Assembly (NCBI GenBank): GCA_902570265.1
Contig: CACFXF010000001.1
Coordinates: forward strand, 1-64,000
Direction of reading: 5' to 3'
Source: an uncultured Alphaproteobacteria bacterium
Lineage (GTDB): Bacteria; Pseudomonadota; Alphaproteobacteria; Rhodobacterales; Rhodobacteraceae
DNA: 64,000 nt
This document shows, piece after piece, positions 42,009 through 53,223 of this stretch. A program made the position numbers and the translations under genes. The notes beneath the pieces are model-generated. The model had not been told where the DNA came from, did not search any database, and worked only from the letters and a program-made list of their open reading frames with translations. Each line of letters begins with the position of its first letter. Position 1 is the first letter of the stretch.

Positions 42009-43097
42009 GTGAAATTTTTTATTTATTTAAGTAATTATTTTTCTAACCGTGAAACTATTCAAGAAATTATTCTTATACCAGTTATTGCAACTTTATTGGC
42101 TATATTCCTAGGTTTACTATTATTAATCGTCTCTGGATCAAGTACTCAAATAGCGCTAACAGCATTAGTAGCATTGTTTACTGGCTCTTTTGGTTCGTTA
42201 TCAGCTATATCGGAAACATTAACTGCTGCTACACCATTAATTTTTGCTGCTTTAGGAATAGCTGTAGGTTTTAGAGCAGGATTATTTAATATAGGAGCAG
42301 AAGGACAAATTATACTTGGTGGTATGGCAGCTGTTGCAATAGGTTTTAGTTTTCAATTACCCTTTTTTCTTCACTTACTATTTCTTCTTTTAGCTGGTGC
42401 GTTATTAGGTGCTTGTTATGCGTTTATTTCAGGATGGCTTAAAGCCACAACCGGAGCTCATGAAGTTATTACTACTATTATGCTAAATTTAATTGCCTAC
42501 AGATTACTTGATTTTTTTCTCAGAATGCCTGCTATACAAAAAGAAGGAAGAAATGATCCTATATCAAAATCAATTTTTGAAACAGCAGAATTACCAAGAA
42601 TTTTAAATTATTTAGATCCAAATCTGAGAGTGCATATGGGATTTATTATAGCTATAATAGCCGTAACTTTTGTATATTGGTTAATTTTTCATACAACTAT
42701 TGGATATGAATTTAGAGCCGTAGGTAAGAACTTAGATGCATCAAAATATGGTGGGATAAATTCTTCAATGACTATAATAGTCGCAATGAGTTTGGCTGGT
42801 CTGTTGGCAGGGCTTGCTGGAGCTACTCAAATATCTGGAATCCTAGGTAGAGCCACACCTGGTTTTTCCGCCGGTATTGGATTTGACGCAATTGCAGTAG
42901 CTTTGTTAGGTCGAGCACACCCAATTGGAGTACTATTTTCGAGCATACTTTTTGGAGCTCTAATAGCTGGAGGAAGAGCAATGCAAGTTTCCGCTGATGT
43001 AAGTTTAGACCTAATTACAGTTATTCAAGCTTTGATTATAATATTTATTGCAGCTCCAATTTTGATAAGAAAATTGTTTCCTTGGGTTTTTAAATAA
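42009..43097 (+). CDS. ABC transporter permease (nucleoside/BMP type)
   Basis: Multi-TM; FRAGLFNIGAEGQIILGG typical of BPD_transp_2 permeases; operon context. Confidence 0.93.
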   Translation: MKFFIYLSNYFSNRETIQEIILIPVIATLLAIFLGLLLLIVSGSSTQIALTALVALFTGSFGSLSAISETLTAATPLIFAALGIAVGFRAGLFNIGAEGQIILGGMAAVAIGFSFQLPFFLHLLFLLLAGALLGACYAFISGWLKATTGAHEVITTIMLNLIAYRLLDFFLRMPAIQKEGRNDPISKSIFETAELPRILNYLDPNLRVHMGFIIAIIAVTFVYWLIFHTTIGYEFRAVGKNLDASKYGGINSSMTIIVAMSLAGLLAGLAGATQISGILGRATPGFSAGIGFDAIAVALLGRAHPIGVLFSSILFGALIAGGRAMQVSADVSLDLITVIQALIIIFIAAPILIRKLFPWVFK

Positions 43098-43106
43098 GAT
43101 TACTAA

Positions 43107-44363
43107 ATGATGAACAATTTAAATAAAGATAAATTTGATAATATTAAAACCAAAAAGTCCCTGATAATTGGATTATCTCTAATTTTTTTTGGATTTGTTA
43201 TTTATTTATTTTTTGGCCTTGGTGTTGAAGGACAGGCAACTTTTAGACTGTCCAGACCAACTGATCCATTTGCTCTTCCTAATTTAATTTTACCAGCCCA
43301 TAGTTTTATTGGTCTATCAGCATTATTAATTGCTTTTTTTGGTGGCAGAATAATTATTAAAGCCCCCAAAAATTTTACAATCTTTATGGCCTTAAGCTTT
43401 TTTTTGGCAATAGCAGCTTTTTTAGTTTGGGCAACAGCAGGTAAATCATTTTCACTAACTGGAATGTTACAAGCCACTGTAGTAAGAGCAGTTCCAATTG
43501 CTTTAGCTGCAATGGCAGGAATAATGTGTGAAAGAGTAGCTGTAATAAACATTGGTATAGAAGGAATGCTGTTAGCAGGTGCATTTGCTGGAGCTCTTTT
43601 TGGCTCTATTTTTGGTAATTTAATTGGATTAATTTTGGCTATTTTAGTAGGTGGAGGGTTCGGGTTCATATTAGCAGCACTGGTTGTAACATTTCGTGTA
43701 GACCAAATAATTGCTGGAGTTGCAATTAACATTTTTGTCCTTGGAATTACAAGTTTTTTAACAAACCACTTATTAAAAAGTAATCCTGAGCTTAATGATG
43801 CACCAATTTTTAAATCAATACATATACCTTTTCTTAGTGAAATTCCTGTTTTAGGCTCAGTGTTTTTTAAACAGAATATATTTGTATACTTTTGTATTTT
43901 TATTGTGTTGATAAGTACTTATTATTTATTTAAAACTGCTTATGGTTTACGAGCAAGAGCTGTAGGAGAACATCCAAAAGCTGCTGAAACTCTTGGCATA
44001 AGCGTTATTAAAACTAGATTTAATCATGTAATCATGGGAGGAATGATTGCTGGGTTTGGGGGTGCATGGTTTACCCTCGGTAGCGTTGGACGGTTTGATG
44101 AAGGGATGACTGGAGGTAGAGGATTTATTGGGCTAGCTGCTATGATTTTTGGCCGTTGGCATCCTGTTGGGGCACTATTCGCTGCTCTTCTATTTGGCTT
44201 TGCAGATTCACTACAGCAAAAATTAGCTATATTAAGAACTCCTATACCAAGTGAGTTTTTAGCCATGGCACCTTATTTGGTAACAATTATTGTGGTAGCT
44301 GGAATAGTTGGAAATGCGAAACCACCTCAGGCAATAGGTAAAGCTTATGTTAAGGAAAACTAA
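43107..44363 (+). CDS. ABC transporter permease (nucleoside/BMP type)
   Basis: Multi-TM; CERVAVINIGIEGMLLAGAFAGA; operon context. Confidence 0.93.
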   Translation: MMNNLNKDKFDNIKTKKSLIIGLSLIFFGFVIYLFFGLGVEGQATFRLSRPTDPFALPNLILPAHSFIGLSALLIAFFGGRIIIKAPKNFTIFMALSFFLAIAAFLVWATAGKSFSLTGMLQATVVRAVPIALAAMAGIMCERVAVINIGIEGMLLAGAFAGALFGSIFGNLIGLILAILVGGGFGFILAALVVTFRVDQIIAGVAINIFVLGITSFLTNHLLKSNPELNDAPIFKSIHIPFLSEIPVLGSVFFKQNIFVYFCIFIVLISTYYLFKTAYGLRARAVGEHPKAAETLGISVIKTRFNHVIMGGMIAGFGGAWFTLGSVGRFDEGMTGGRGFIGLAAMIFGRWHPVGALFAALLFGFADSLQQKLAILRTPIPSEFLAMAPYLVTIIVVAGIVGNAKPPQAIGKAYVKEN

Positions 44364-45160
44364 TGTCTGCAAAATTAAAAATTAAAGATATTAAAAAAAT
44401 TGTTGGGATTAATGTAGTAAAAACCGGATTCATTCTTGGATCCGGCTTAAGTAATGCAATACCTTTAAAAGATAAAATTATTATTGATTACAATGATATA
44501 GATGGTTTTAATCTTCCATCTGTTACGGGTCATTCTGGAAAACTAGTTATAGGTACCTTAAAGAAAAAATCTTTCGCTATCTTAAGTGGTAGAACACATT
44601 TCTATGAAAATGGAAAAGCTGATACAATGAGAACCCCTATAAAGATTCTTAAAGATTTAGGAGTTGAAAAACTTGTTCTCACAAATGCAGCAGGATCACT
44701 AAGAAGTGATTTACCAACTGGGTCAATAATGATCATAAAAGATCATATAAATTTTTCAGGGGTAAACCCACTTATAGGAGAAAATTCAGAAGAACGTTTT
44801 GTAAATTTAACTTCAGCTTATGATAAAGATATTAATAACATGATTTTAGAATCAGGAAATGAAAATAATATAAAAATAAAGGAAGGAGTTTATGCCTGGT
44901 TTTCAGGACCGTCTTTTGAAACACCCGCAGAAATTAAAGCTATACGATATTTAGGAGCTGATGTAGTTGGAATGTCAACTGTTCCTGAAGTAATATTAGC
45001 TAGATACTTTAAAATAAAAGTTGCAGGCATATCAGTAATTACAAATATGGCTGCAGGGCTTAGTAAGGAATACATAAGTCATGAACAAACCAAGGAAATA
45101 GCCAAATTAAGCGAAAAAAAACTTTCAAATATTTTAATATCTTTATTGCGAAAAATATAA
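44363..45160 (+). CDS. purine-nucleoside phosphorylase
   Basis: FILGSGLSNAIPLKD, GHSGKLVIGTL, LTNAAGSLRSDLPTGSIMIIKDHINFSG, GPSFETPAEIKAIRYLGADVVGMSTVPEVI. Confidence 0.94.
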   Translation: MSAKLKIKDIKKIVGINVVKTGFILGSGLSNAIPLKDKIIIDYNDIDGFNLPSVTGHSGKLVIGTLKKKSFAILSGRTHFYENGKADTMRTPIKILKDLGVEKLVLTNAAGSLRSDLPTGSIMIIKDHINFSGVNPLIGENSEERFVNLTSAYDKDINNMILESGNENNIKIKEGVYAWFSGPSFETPAEIKAIRYLGADVVGMSTVPEVILARYFKIKVAGISVITNMAAGLSKEYISHEQTKEIAKLSEKKLSNILISLLRKI

Positions 45161-45218
45161 TAAAGGCGTAATTGATTTTGGATATATTTTGATAGATCTA
45201 TTTATCCAGGTTTAAATA

Positions 45219-46130
45219 ATGCAAATTTACCTACCCATTGCAGAAATTTCAGTAAATATTTTCTTATTAATTGGATTAGGTGGTATTGTTGGAATACTCT
45301 CTGGCATGTTTGGAGTAGGTGGTGGCTTCTTGATGACACCTCTTTTATTCTTCATTGGGATCCCCCCGGCTATCGCTGTTGCAAGCGAAGCTAACCAAAT
45401 ACTTGGTGCATCTTTCTCTGGAGCTATAGCGCATTTTAGAAGGAAAAATGTTGATTTAAAAATGGGCTGTCTTTTGATTTTAGGAGGAGTATTAGGCTCT
45501 ATTTTCGGAGTTGAAATATTTAGAATTTTCAAAGGTATGGGACAGTTAGAACTGATCATAAAACTTTGTTATGTAATTTTTCTTGGAGTAATAGGAATAA
45601 TAATGTTTTTTGAAAGTTTAAAAGCTCTTAGCTATAAATCAAGAAATATAAAAATAAGAAAAACGCGTCATCACTCCTGGGTACAAGGTCTCCCTCTCAA
45701 AATGCGTTTTCGGGCGTCTAATTTATATATTAGTTCCATACCAGCAGTGCTCATAGGTTTTTTTGTAGGTATTTTAGCATCGATAATGGGAATAGGTGGA
45801 GGATTCATAATTGTACCTGCTATGATTTATATTTTAGGAATGCCAACTAAAGTTGTAGTCGGAACTTCATTATTTCAAATAATTTTTGTGACAGGTGTAA
45901 CAACATATTTGCATGCAGTAAAAAATTTCAGTGTTGATATTGTATTGTCCTCTTTACTTTTAGTTGGTGGAGTAATTGGAGCTCAATTAGGAGTTAGAAT
46001 AGGTTTAAGATTAAAAGCAGAGCAACTAAGAATATTGTTAGCTATACTGGTGTTATCTATGTGTTTAAAAATAACGTTAGAATTTTTTATAACTCCTTTA
46101 GAATTTTATAGTCTTGTAAGGAATATATAA
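45219..46130 (+). CDS. sulfite exporter TauE/SafE family permease
   Basis: GLGGIVGILSGMFGVGGGFLMTPLL and repeated GILASIMGIGGGFIIVPAMIY motif. Confidence 0.9.
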   Translation: MQIYLPIAEISVNIFLLIGLGGIVGILSGMFGVGGGFLMTPLLFFIGIPPAIAVASEANQILGASFSGAIAHFRRKNVDLKMGCLLILGGVLGSIFGVEIFRIFKGMGQLELIIKLCYVIFLGVIGIIMFFESLKALSYKSRNIKIRKTRHHSWVQGLPLKMRFRASNLYISSIPAVLIGFFVGILASIMGIGGGFIIVPAMIYILGMPTKVVVGTSLFQIIFVTGVTTYLHAVKNFSVDIVLSSLLLVGGVIGAQLGVRIGLRLKAEQLRILLAILVLSMCLKITLEFFITPLEFYSLVRNI

Positions 46131-46131
46131 A

Positions 46132-46911
46132 ATGAAGCTATTTTATAAATTAGTAATAATTATATCTATTTATAATTTATCTTCTATATCTGCTAGAAGT
46201 GCAGAAGTTCCCCCAAGTCTTGTTACAGATTTAAGTAAAAAGGTAATTTCTATTAATGTGAGTTTTTCAGGCAGTAAGTTTCATATTTTCGGTGCAATTA
46301 AGAAATATGCTTCTCAGATTTCGCCAATTGATCAACCTCCTTTTGACATTGTAATTGAAGTAATTGGTCCACCAGTAGAAATGAATATATTCAAAAAAGA
46401 AAAAAAGTATGGTTTTTGGATAAATAAAAAAATTCAAAATTTAAATAGTATGCCAAGTTTTTATTCTATCTCAGGAACTAAGTCTCTAGAGGATTTATTA
46501 CCAATAAAAACCCAAAGATCTTACGAAATAGGTATTTCTGAACATATAAATTTGTCAGACGGTAAATTAAAAAAGGAATTCATTGATCACATTATATCAA
46601 TTGGAAGAGCTAAAAAACAATATAATCTTAATAATACACCCATCACATTATTGGAAAATACTCTTTTTTCAAATGAAATTGATTTTCCAACTAACCTTTA
46701 TGAAGGAAATTATAAAGTAAAAATACATTTAATTCGCTTTGAAGAAGTTTTAGCAACAAAACAAGATATTATTTATGTAAAAAAAATTGGTGTTCAAAAT
46801 TGGATTAACTATTTGGCCTATCAAAAACCAGAATTGTATGGAATAGCCTGTATAATAATAGCTATAACTTTTGGTTTTGGAGCTTCCCTAGTTTTCAGAA
46901 AAAAAGTATAA
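46132..46911 (+). CDS. TIGR02186-like conserved membrane-anchored protein paired with TauE
   Basis: Signal peptide, C-terminal TM; immediately downstream of the TauE-like permease; sequence ISINVSFSGSKFHIFGAI as in TIGR02186 proteins. Confidence 0.75.
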   Translation: MKLFYKLVIIISIYNLSSISARSAEVPPSLVTDLSKKVISINVSFSGSKFHIFGAIKKYASQISPIDQPPFDIVIEVIGPPVEMNIFKKEKKYGFWINKKIQNLNSMPSFYSISGTKSLEDLLPIKTQRSYEIGISEHINLSDGKLKKEFIDHIISIGRAKKQYNLNNTPITLLENTLFSNEIDFPTNLYEGNYKVKIHLIRFEEVLATKQDIIYVKKIGVQNWINYLAYQKPELYGIACIIIAITFGFGASLVFRKKV

Positions 46912-46937
46912 AATATAATTAAATTAAATAGCTAAAA

Positions 46938-47738
46938 TTATTTCTGCTTAATTCTACTATTCTTTTCAACCATCATTTTTTTTATTTCTGCTATGGCTTT
47001 TGCAGGGTTTAAGTTTTTTGGGCACGTTCTAGCGCAATTCATTATTGTATGGCATCTATATAACTTAAAAGAATCCTCTAATTCATTTAATCTTTCATCT
47101 CTTGTTTCGTCCCGACTATCTACTAACCACCTGTAAGCATGCAAAAGGGCTGCAGGTCCAAGATACTTATCACTATTCCACCAATAGCTTGGACAAGAAG
47201 TAGAACAGCAAGCACACATTACACACTCGTATAAGTCGTCTAATTTTTTTCGTTGATCTACAGATTGCTTCCACTCGTCTTCTGGAGTTTCTGTCTTTGT
47301 TTCTAACCAAGGCATTATACTTGCGTGCTGTTTATAAAAATTAGTTAAATCAGGAACTAAATCTTTAATAACTGGCATATGGGGTAGTGGATAAATTCTG
47401 ACGTCACCTTTAACTTCATTCAAACCACGCGTGCAAGCCAGTGTGTTTACACCATCAATATTCATAGCACAGGAACCACAAATACCTTCCCTACACGACC
47501 TACGAAAAGTAAGTGTTGAATCAATTTCTTCTTTTATATAAATGAGAGCATCCAAAACCATAGGACCACTATCATTTGAATCTATGTAATAAGTATCAAC
47601 TCTTGGATTACTTTGATCATCAGGATTATATCTGTATATCTTAAATTTTCTCAAGTTTTTTGCAGAATTCTTTTTTTTATCCCAAACTACTCCATCTGAA
47701 GATATCCTTGAATTTTTTGGGAGTCTTAATTCAACCAT
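46938..47738 (-). CDS. sdhB: succinate dehydrogenase iron-sulfur subunit
   Basis: [15 protein letters not shown] [2Fe-2S], [17 protein letters not shown] and [17 protein letters not shown] clusters. Confidence 0.98.
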   Translation of the reverse strand: MVELRLPKNSRISSDGVVWDKKKNSAKNLRKFKIYRYNPDDQSNPRVDTYYIDSNDSGPMVLDALIYIKEEIDSTLTFRRSCREGICGSCAMNIDGVNTLACTRGLNEVKGDVRIYPLPHMPVIKDLVPDLTNFYKQHASIMPWLETKTETPEDEWKQSVDQRKKLDDLYECVMCACCSTSCPSYWWNSDKYLGPAALLHAYRWLVDSRDETRDERLNELEDSFKLYRCHTIMNCARTCPKNLNPAKAIAEIKKMMVEKNSRIKQK

Positions 47739-47764
47739 TTTTTTTCCTTATTATATTATTATGT

Positions 47765-48037
47765 TTATAAACTAAAAGACATTATGCATTGCTTATATAC
47801 TTCATTAGGATCTCTACCCGCTATATAGTCACTACTCATAGTTATACCAATTTGGTACTTAGGACCTTCACTACCCGTAGCCAAAGATAAATTTGTAGTA
47901 GGTTTTGTAGCTTCAATTTTTTTCTTTTGGCAAATACTTTCAATTTGTTTTTGTGTTAGAGGTTTAGGTTGACTTGCAGCACAACCAATCAAAAAACAAA
48001 AACTTATAGTGATTAATATTTTAACTAAATTGGCCAT
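47765..48037 (-). CDS. small putative lipoprotein of unknown function between sdhA and sdhB
   Basis: Signal peptide with lipobox FLIGC|AAS; collinear with sdhA/sdhB, 5 nt from sdhA. Confidence 0.75.
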   Translation of the reverse strand: MANLVKILITISFCFLIGCAASQPKPLTQKQIESICQKKKIEATKPTTNLSLATGSEGPKYQIGITMSSDYIAGRDPNEVYKQCIMSFSL

Positions 48038-48042
48038 CTATA

Positions 48043-49851
48043 CTAATAAACCCTTGCCTTTGGCGCAATTTTATTGGTGTTTATACCACCTTTAGACTCC
48101 ATTGTTAACGGTTTGGTATGTACTTTTCTATATTTTAGTAAAACCTTATTTTTTTGATCAACGGATGCCAGGGTATGTTTTCTCCATTTCATATCATCTC
48201 TATCAGGATAATCCTCATGAGCATGTGCCCCACGACTTTCTTGCCTAGCTTCAGCTGAAAAAATAGTTGTTAAAGCATTGGGCATAAGGTTTGTTAGTTC
48301 TAAAGTTTCCATTAAATCGGAATTCCAAATCAATGACCTATCTTTCACTGATAAATCTTCCAAACCAGAAGAAACAGCCTCCATTTTTTTGCATCCTTCA
48401 GCCAAAGTTTCTTTAGATCGAAAAACTGCTGCATCTTCTTGCATAACTCTTTGCATATTTTTTCTTAATTCTGCAGTTGATGTATTTCCCTTAGAATGAC
48501 GTAACTTATCAAATCTTTCCATTGCCTGATCGCAAGAATTAAAATTTAAAGGTCGATTAGAACTTTCTTTATTCACAACTTCTTTTGCTCTTATAGCTGC
48601 AGCTCTGCCAAAAACCACTAAATCTATCAGACTATTAGATCCTAACCTATTTGCTCCATGCACTGATGCACATCCTGCCTCACCAACTGCCATCAATCCA
48701 GGCTGAACTAAATCTTCATTTTCTTTGCTAGGATTTAAAACTTCACCCCAATAATTGGTCGGGATTCCTCCCATATTATAATGAACTGTAGGTAATACAG
48801 GAATAGGCTCTTTGGTTAGATCAACTCCTGCAAAAATTTTCGCACTTTCTGAAATTCCAGGTAATCGCTCTGCTAAAGTTTTTTCTGGCAAATGATCCAA
48901 GTGTAAATGTATATGATCTCCTCTTTCACCTACACCTCGACCTTCCCTAATTTCAATAGTCATGCATCTGGAGACAACATCTCTGCTAGCCAAATCTTTG
49001 TAAGTTGGAGCATATCTTTCCATAAATCTTTCTCCATCCGAGTTTGTGAGATAGCCTCCTTCACCTCTTGCTCCTTCTGTAATCAAACATCCAGCACCAT
49101 AAATACCTGTTGGATGGAATTGTACGAATTCCATATCTTGCAATGGTAGGTTTTGTCTCGCAATCATACCATTACCATCCCCAGTGCAAGTATGAGCTGA
49201 AGTTGCAGAAAAATATGCTCTACCATAACCACCAGTAGCAAGAACTACCATTTTAGCATTAAATCTATGAATAGTACCATCATCCAATTTCCAGGCTATT
49301 ATACCCTGACACTCTCCATCTTCAGTCATAATTAAATCAATGGCAAAATACTCAATAAAAAACTCTGCGTTATTTTTTAATGATTGACCATATAAAGTAT
49401 GCAAAATAGCATGACCTGTTCTATCCGCTGCAGCACATGTTCTTTGAACTGGTGGACCTTCACCAAATTCAGTTGTGTGTCCACCAAAAGGTCTTTGATA
49501 AATTTTACCTTCTTCTGTTCTAGAAAAAGGTACTCCATAATGCTCTAATTCATAAACTGCTTTTGGAGCTTCTCGAGCTAAATATTCCATTGCATCAACA
49601 TCACCTAACCAATCTGAACCTTTTACAGTATCGTACATGTGCCAATGCCAGTGATCTGGTCCCATATTTGATAGAGACGCAGCAATACCTCCCTGTGCAG
49701 CTACGGTATGACTTCTAGTTGGAAAAACCTTGCTTATACAAGCAGTTTTGAAACCTTGTTCTGCCATTCCTAAAGTAGCTCTTAATCCAGAGCCTCCTGC
49801 CCCAACCACTACTACATCGTAAGTATGATCAACATATTCATATGAATTCAT
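48043..49851 (-). CDS. sdhA: succinate dehydrogenase flavoprotein subunit
   Basis: [51 protein letters not shown]. Confidence 0.98.
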   Translation of the reverse strand: MNSYEYVDHTYDVVVVGAGGSGLRATLGMAEQGFKTACISKVFPTRSHTVAAQGGIAASLSNMGPDHWHWHMYDTVKGSDWLGDVDAMEYLAREAPKAVYELEHYGVPFSRTEEGKIYQRPFGGHTTEFGEGPPVQRTCAAADRTGHAILHTLYGQSLKNNAEFFIEYFAIDLIMTEDGECQGIIAWKLDDGTIHRFNAKMVVLATGGYGRAYFSATSAHTCTGDGNGMIARQNLPLQDMEFVQFHPTGIYGAGCLITEGARGEGGYLTNSDGERFMERYAPTYKDLASRDVVSRCMTIEIREGRGVGERGDHIHLHLDHLPEKTLAERLPGISESAKIFAGVDLTKEPIPVLPTVHYNMGGIPTNYWGEVLNPSKENEDLVQPGLMAVGEAGCASVHGANRLGSNSLIDLVVFGRAAAIRAKEVVNKESSNRPLNFNSCDQAMERFDKLRHSKGNTSTAELRKNMQRVMQEDAAVFRSKETLAEGCKKMEAVSSGLEDLSVKDRSLIWNSDLMETLELTNLMPNALTTIFSAEARQESRGAHAHEDYPDRDDMKWRKHTLASVDQKNKVLLKYRKVHTKPLTMESKGGINTNKIAPKARVY

Positions 49852-49866
49852 TAGTTACTCCTAAAT

Positions 49867-50301
49867 TCAAAACCGATACAAAAAAATAAAAGCTATTGTT
49901 ATTATTAGAGTTAGAAACCAACATAAAATTTTTAGTGTTTTTAATGTAGAGTTCCTAAGATGTGTCTCATGAATATAATCTTCTAATACAACTTCAATAC
50001 CTTGATAAAAATGCCAAATGCTTATCGTAATAAATAAAAAAGCAACACATAAATGAAATGGATTTTTATAATTTGATATAACATCGTCATATGAAAGAGT
50101 AGAAACATTTAAGAAATTATAAAAAAATAATAATGTCAAAGGTATCAGTAAGATTGAAGATACTCTTTGTTTTATCCAATGCCTAGTGCTAGCTATATTG
50201 TGACCCATTTTCGTACTCCGCAATAAATTCAAATTAATAGGCTTGTTACAACAAAAATAAATGTCAAAGCTAAAATTGAATAAGAACTTAATTCCACCCA
50301 T
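49867..50301 (-). CDS. sdhD: succinate dehydrogenase membrane anchor subunit
   Basis: TM protein upstream of sdhA; ASTRHWIKQRVSSILLIPLTLLF, LCVAFLFITISIWHFYQGIEVVLEDYIH. The start is probably internal (MGHNIAST). Confidence 0.88.
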   Translation of the reverse strand: MGGIKFLFNFSFDIYFCCNKPINLNLLRSTKMGHNIASTRHWIKQRVSSILLIPLTLLFFYNFLNVSTLSYDDVISNYKNPFHLCVAFLFITISIWHFYQGIEVVLEDYIHETHLRNSTLKTLKILCWFLTLIITIAFIFLYRF

Positions 50302-50606
50302 TTAAGGTTAAAGCCATAACCCATATCCCAAAATAAGTGTCTAATCCCAGCAAAAAAATGGTACCAAATACCGCAAAGTGAAAAAAACATAATTAATTTG
50401 CCAATAATAGAATTAAAGTAAATTGAAAAAACTATAAATATTTCTTCACCAAAAATTAATGATATAAAAAAACCTATTAATATTAAAAGGGTTATAGATA
50501 AGGCTATACCAGTAATTCTATGCAATATAGAAAGTACAGAGTTTAATTGGGGCCTATATATAGTTAAGTGAGGGGATAAAGGACGATTTTGCATATTTTT
50601 ACACAT
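50229..50606 (-). CDS. sdhC: succinate dehydrogenase cytochrome b556 subunit
   Basis: RPLSPHLTIYRPQLNSVLSILHRITGIAL, HFFAGIRHLFWDMGYG. Confidence 0.95.
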   Translation of the reverse strand: MCKNMQNRPLSPHLTIYRPQLNSVLSILHRITGIALSITLLILIGFFISLIFGEEIFIVFSIYFNSIIGKLIMFFSLCGIWYHFFAGIRHLFWDMGYGFNLKWVELSSYSILALTFIFVVTSLLI

Positions 50607-50872
50607 TTTGTATTATTTCAATTCGATTTAATAGTTGAATAGAATAAATGCAATGTGATTAATTGTCACCAAAGAACTTTGAAAAATCTTGAAGACTGAT
50701 TTTTTCAGTTAATATTACAATTAAGTTATTATTTTTAGATCAAAATTTTTTTTATCTTTACTACAATCATCTCTAGTTTATTAGTATATATAAAACTAAT
50801 TAGCTTTTTGATTCTATACCAAAATTCATTAATTCATATTGATTGGGCTCTACTTAAATAATTTTAATTTAA

Positions 50873-51853
<981 letters not shown>

Positions 51854-51864
51854 AGAAAAATGAT

Positions 51865-51917
51865 ATTTAAATTTGTGATCACAATAAATTATATGTGATC
51901 ACAAATTTAAATTTTTT
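51865..51917 (+). terminator. 19-bp inverted repeat with 10-nt loop followed by T6; candidate mdh terminator that also contains two operator-like palindromes
   Basis: ATTTAAATTTGTGATCACA (51865-51883) / ATAAATTATA / TGTGATCACAAATTTAAAT (51894-51912), then TTTTTT through 51917. Confidence 0.6.
51873..51904. promoter_or_regulatory. tandem TGTGATCACA palindromes, 20 bp centre to centre, upstream of sucC; candidate GntR operator
   Basis: TTGTGATCACAA at 51873-51884 and TGTGATCACA at 51894-51903; the same motif lies directly upstream of the GntR gene at 60395-60408. Confidence 0.6.
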
Positions 51918-52025
51918 GTTACTTTTATCCCCTTTTTTAAAAAAACAACTTCAAAAGGTATTTAATGACTGCAAAGATTAGATAATTTTATTTAACAATA
52001 AATTTACTAATCTTTAGGTGAGAAA

Positions 52026-53222
52026 ATGAATATCCATGAATATCAAGCAAAACAATTTTTGAGAGAATATGGAATCCCAGTTTTAGATGGAAGAATTATT
52101 TATAAAGCAGAGGAGGCCAAGACGGCGGCGGGAGAATTGGATGGACCATTATGGGTTATTAAGGCTCAAATACATGCTGGTGGAAGAGGAAAAGGTAGGT
52201 TTATTGAAGAAAGTGCTGGAGTTGAAGGTGGGGTTAGACTTGCAAAATCAGCATCAGAAGCTGCAGAACAGGCACAAAAAATGCTTGGAAGAACTTTAGT
52301 AACCAAACAAACTGGACAATCTGGAAAAGAAGTTAGAAGAATATATATTGAAGATGGTTGCCAAATATCTAAAGAGTTTTATCTAGCTGTATTAATCGAT
52401 AGGACAACTTCTAGAATAGCATTTGTAGCTTCTAAAGAAGGTGGCATGGATATTGAGGAAGTTGCCGCCAAAACTCCAGAAAGAATAATCAAATTTACAG
52501 TTGATCCAGCTTCAGGACTATCTAGTTTTCACGGTAGAAGAGTTGCATTTGCACTAGGTTTAGAGGGAAAACAAATTAAACAATGTGTACATTTAGTTCA
52601 AACTCTATTCAAATTATTTAATGAAAAAGATTGTGAGATGTTAGAAATAAACCCTCTAATTCTTACTCAAGACGAAAAATTACTATGTTTAGATTGCAAA
52701 ATGGGTTTTGATAGTAATGCAATGTATCGACAACCTTCTGTACTTGCATTTCATGACGAAACTGAAGAAGATCCAAAAGAACTGGCTGCTTCTAAATTTG
52801 ACCTAAATTATATTGCCCTAGATGGTGAAATTGGGTGTATGGTTAATGGAGCAGGACTGGCAATGGCCACAATGGATATAATTAAATTATTCGGTTCTGA
52901 ACCAGCAAATTTTTTGGATGTAGGCGGTGGTGCTACTAAAGATAAAGTAACTGAAGCTTTTAAAATTATAACCTCTGATAAAAATGTTAAAGGAATTTTA
53001 GTAAATATTTTTGGAGGGATAATGAGATGCGATGTTATTGCAGAAGGGGTTGTAGAGGCTGTCAAAAATGTTGGTCTTTCAGTTCCTTTAGTCGTCAGAC
53101 TCGAAGGTACAAATGTAGAAAAAGGTAAAGATATAATAAATAAAAGTGGGTTAAATGTAATTGCTGCAGATAATCTTTCTGATGCTGCAAAAAAAATTGT
53201 TTCAGCAGTGAAAGGTAATTAA
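52026..53222 (+). CDS. sucC: succinyl-CoA ligase [ADP-forming] subunit beta
   Basis: [34 protein letters not shown]-like motif [31 protein letters not shown]. Confidence 0.98.
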   Translation: MNIHEYQAKQFLREYGIPVLDGRIIYKAEEAKTAAGELDGPLWVIKAQIHAGGRGKGRFIEESAGVEGGVRLAKSASEAAEQAQKMLGRTLVTKQTGQSGKEVRRIYIEDGCQISKEFYLAVLIDRTTSRIAFVASKEGGMDIEEVAAKTPERIIKFTVDPASGLSSFHGRRVAFALGLEGKQIKQCVHLVQTLFKLFNEKDCEMLEINPLILTQDEKLLCLDCKMGFDSNAMYRQPSVLAFHDETEEDPKELAASKFDLNYIALDGEIGCMVNGAGLAMATMDIIKLFGSEPANFLDVGGGATKDKVTEAFKIITSDKNVKGILVNIFGGIMRCDVIAEGVVEAVKNVGLSVPLVVRLEGTNVEKGKDIINKSGLNVIAADNLSDAAKKIVSAVKGN

Positions 53223-53223
53223 A

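Noticed and set aside
43202-43732. 176-aa minus-strand ORF
   Set aside because: Fully antisense to a well-supported ABC permease (43107..44363); low-complexity Pro/Ala/Lys/Ile composition typical of a shadow ORF.
50648-50672. GTGATTAATTGTCAC-like sequence upstream of sdhC as another GntR site
   Set aside because: Half-sites are separated and do not form the TGTGATCACA core; too degenerate to call.
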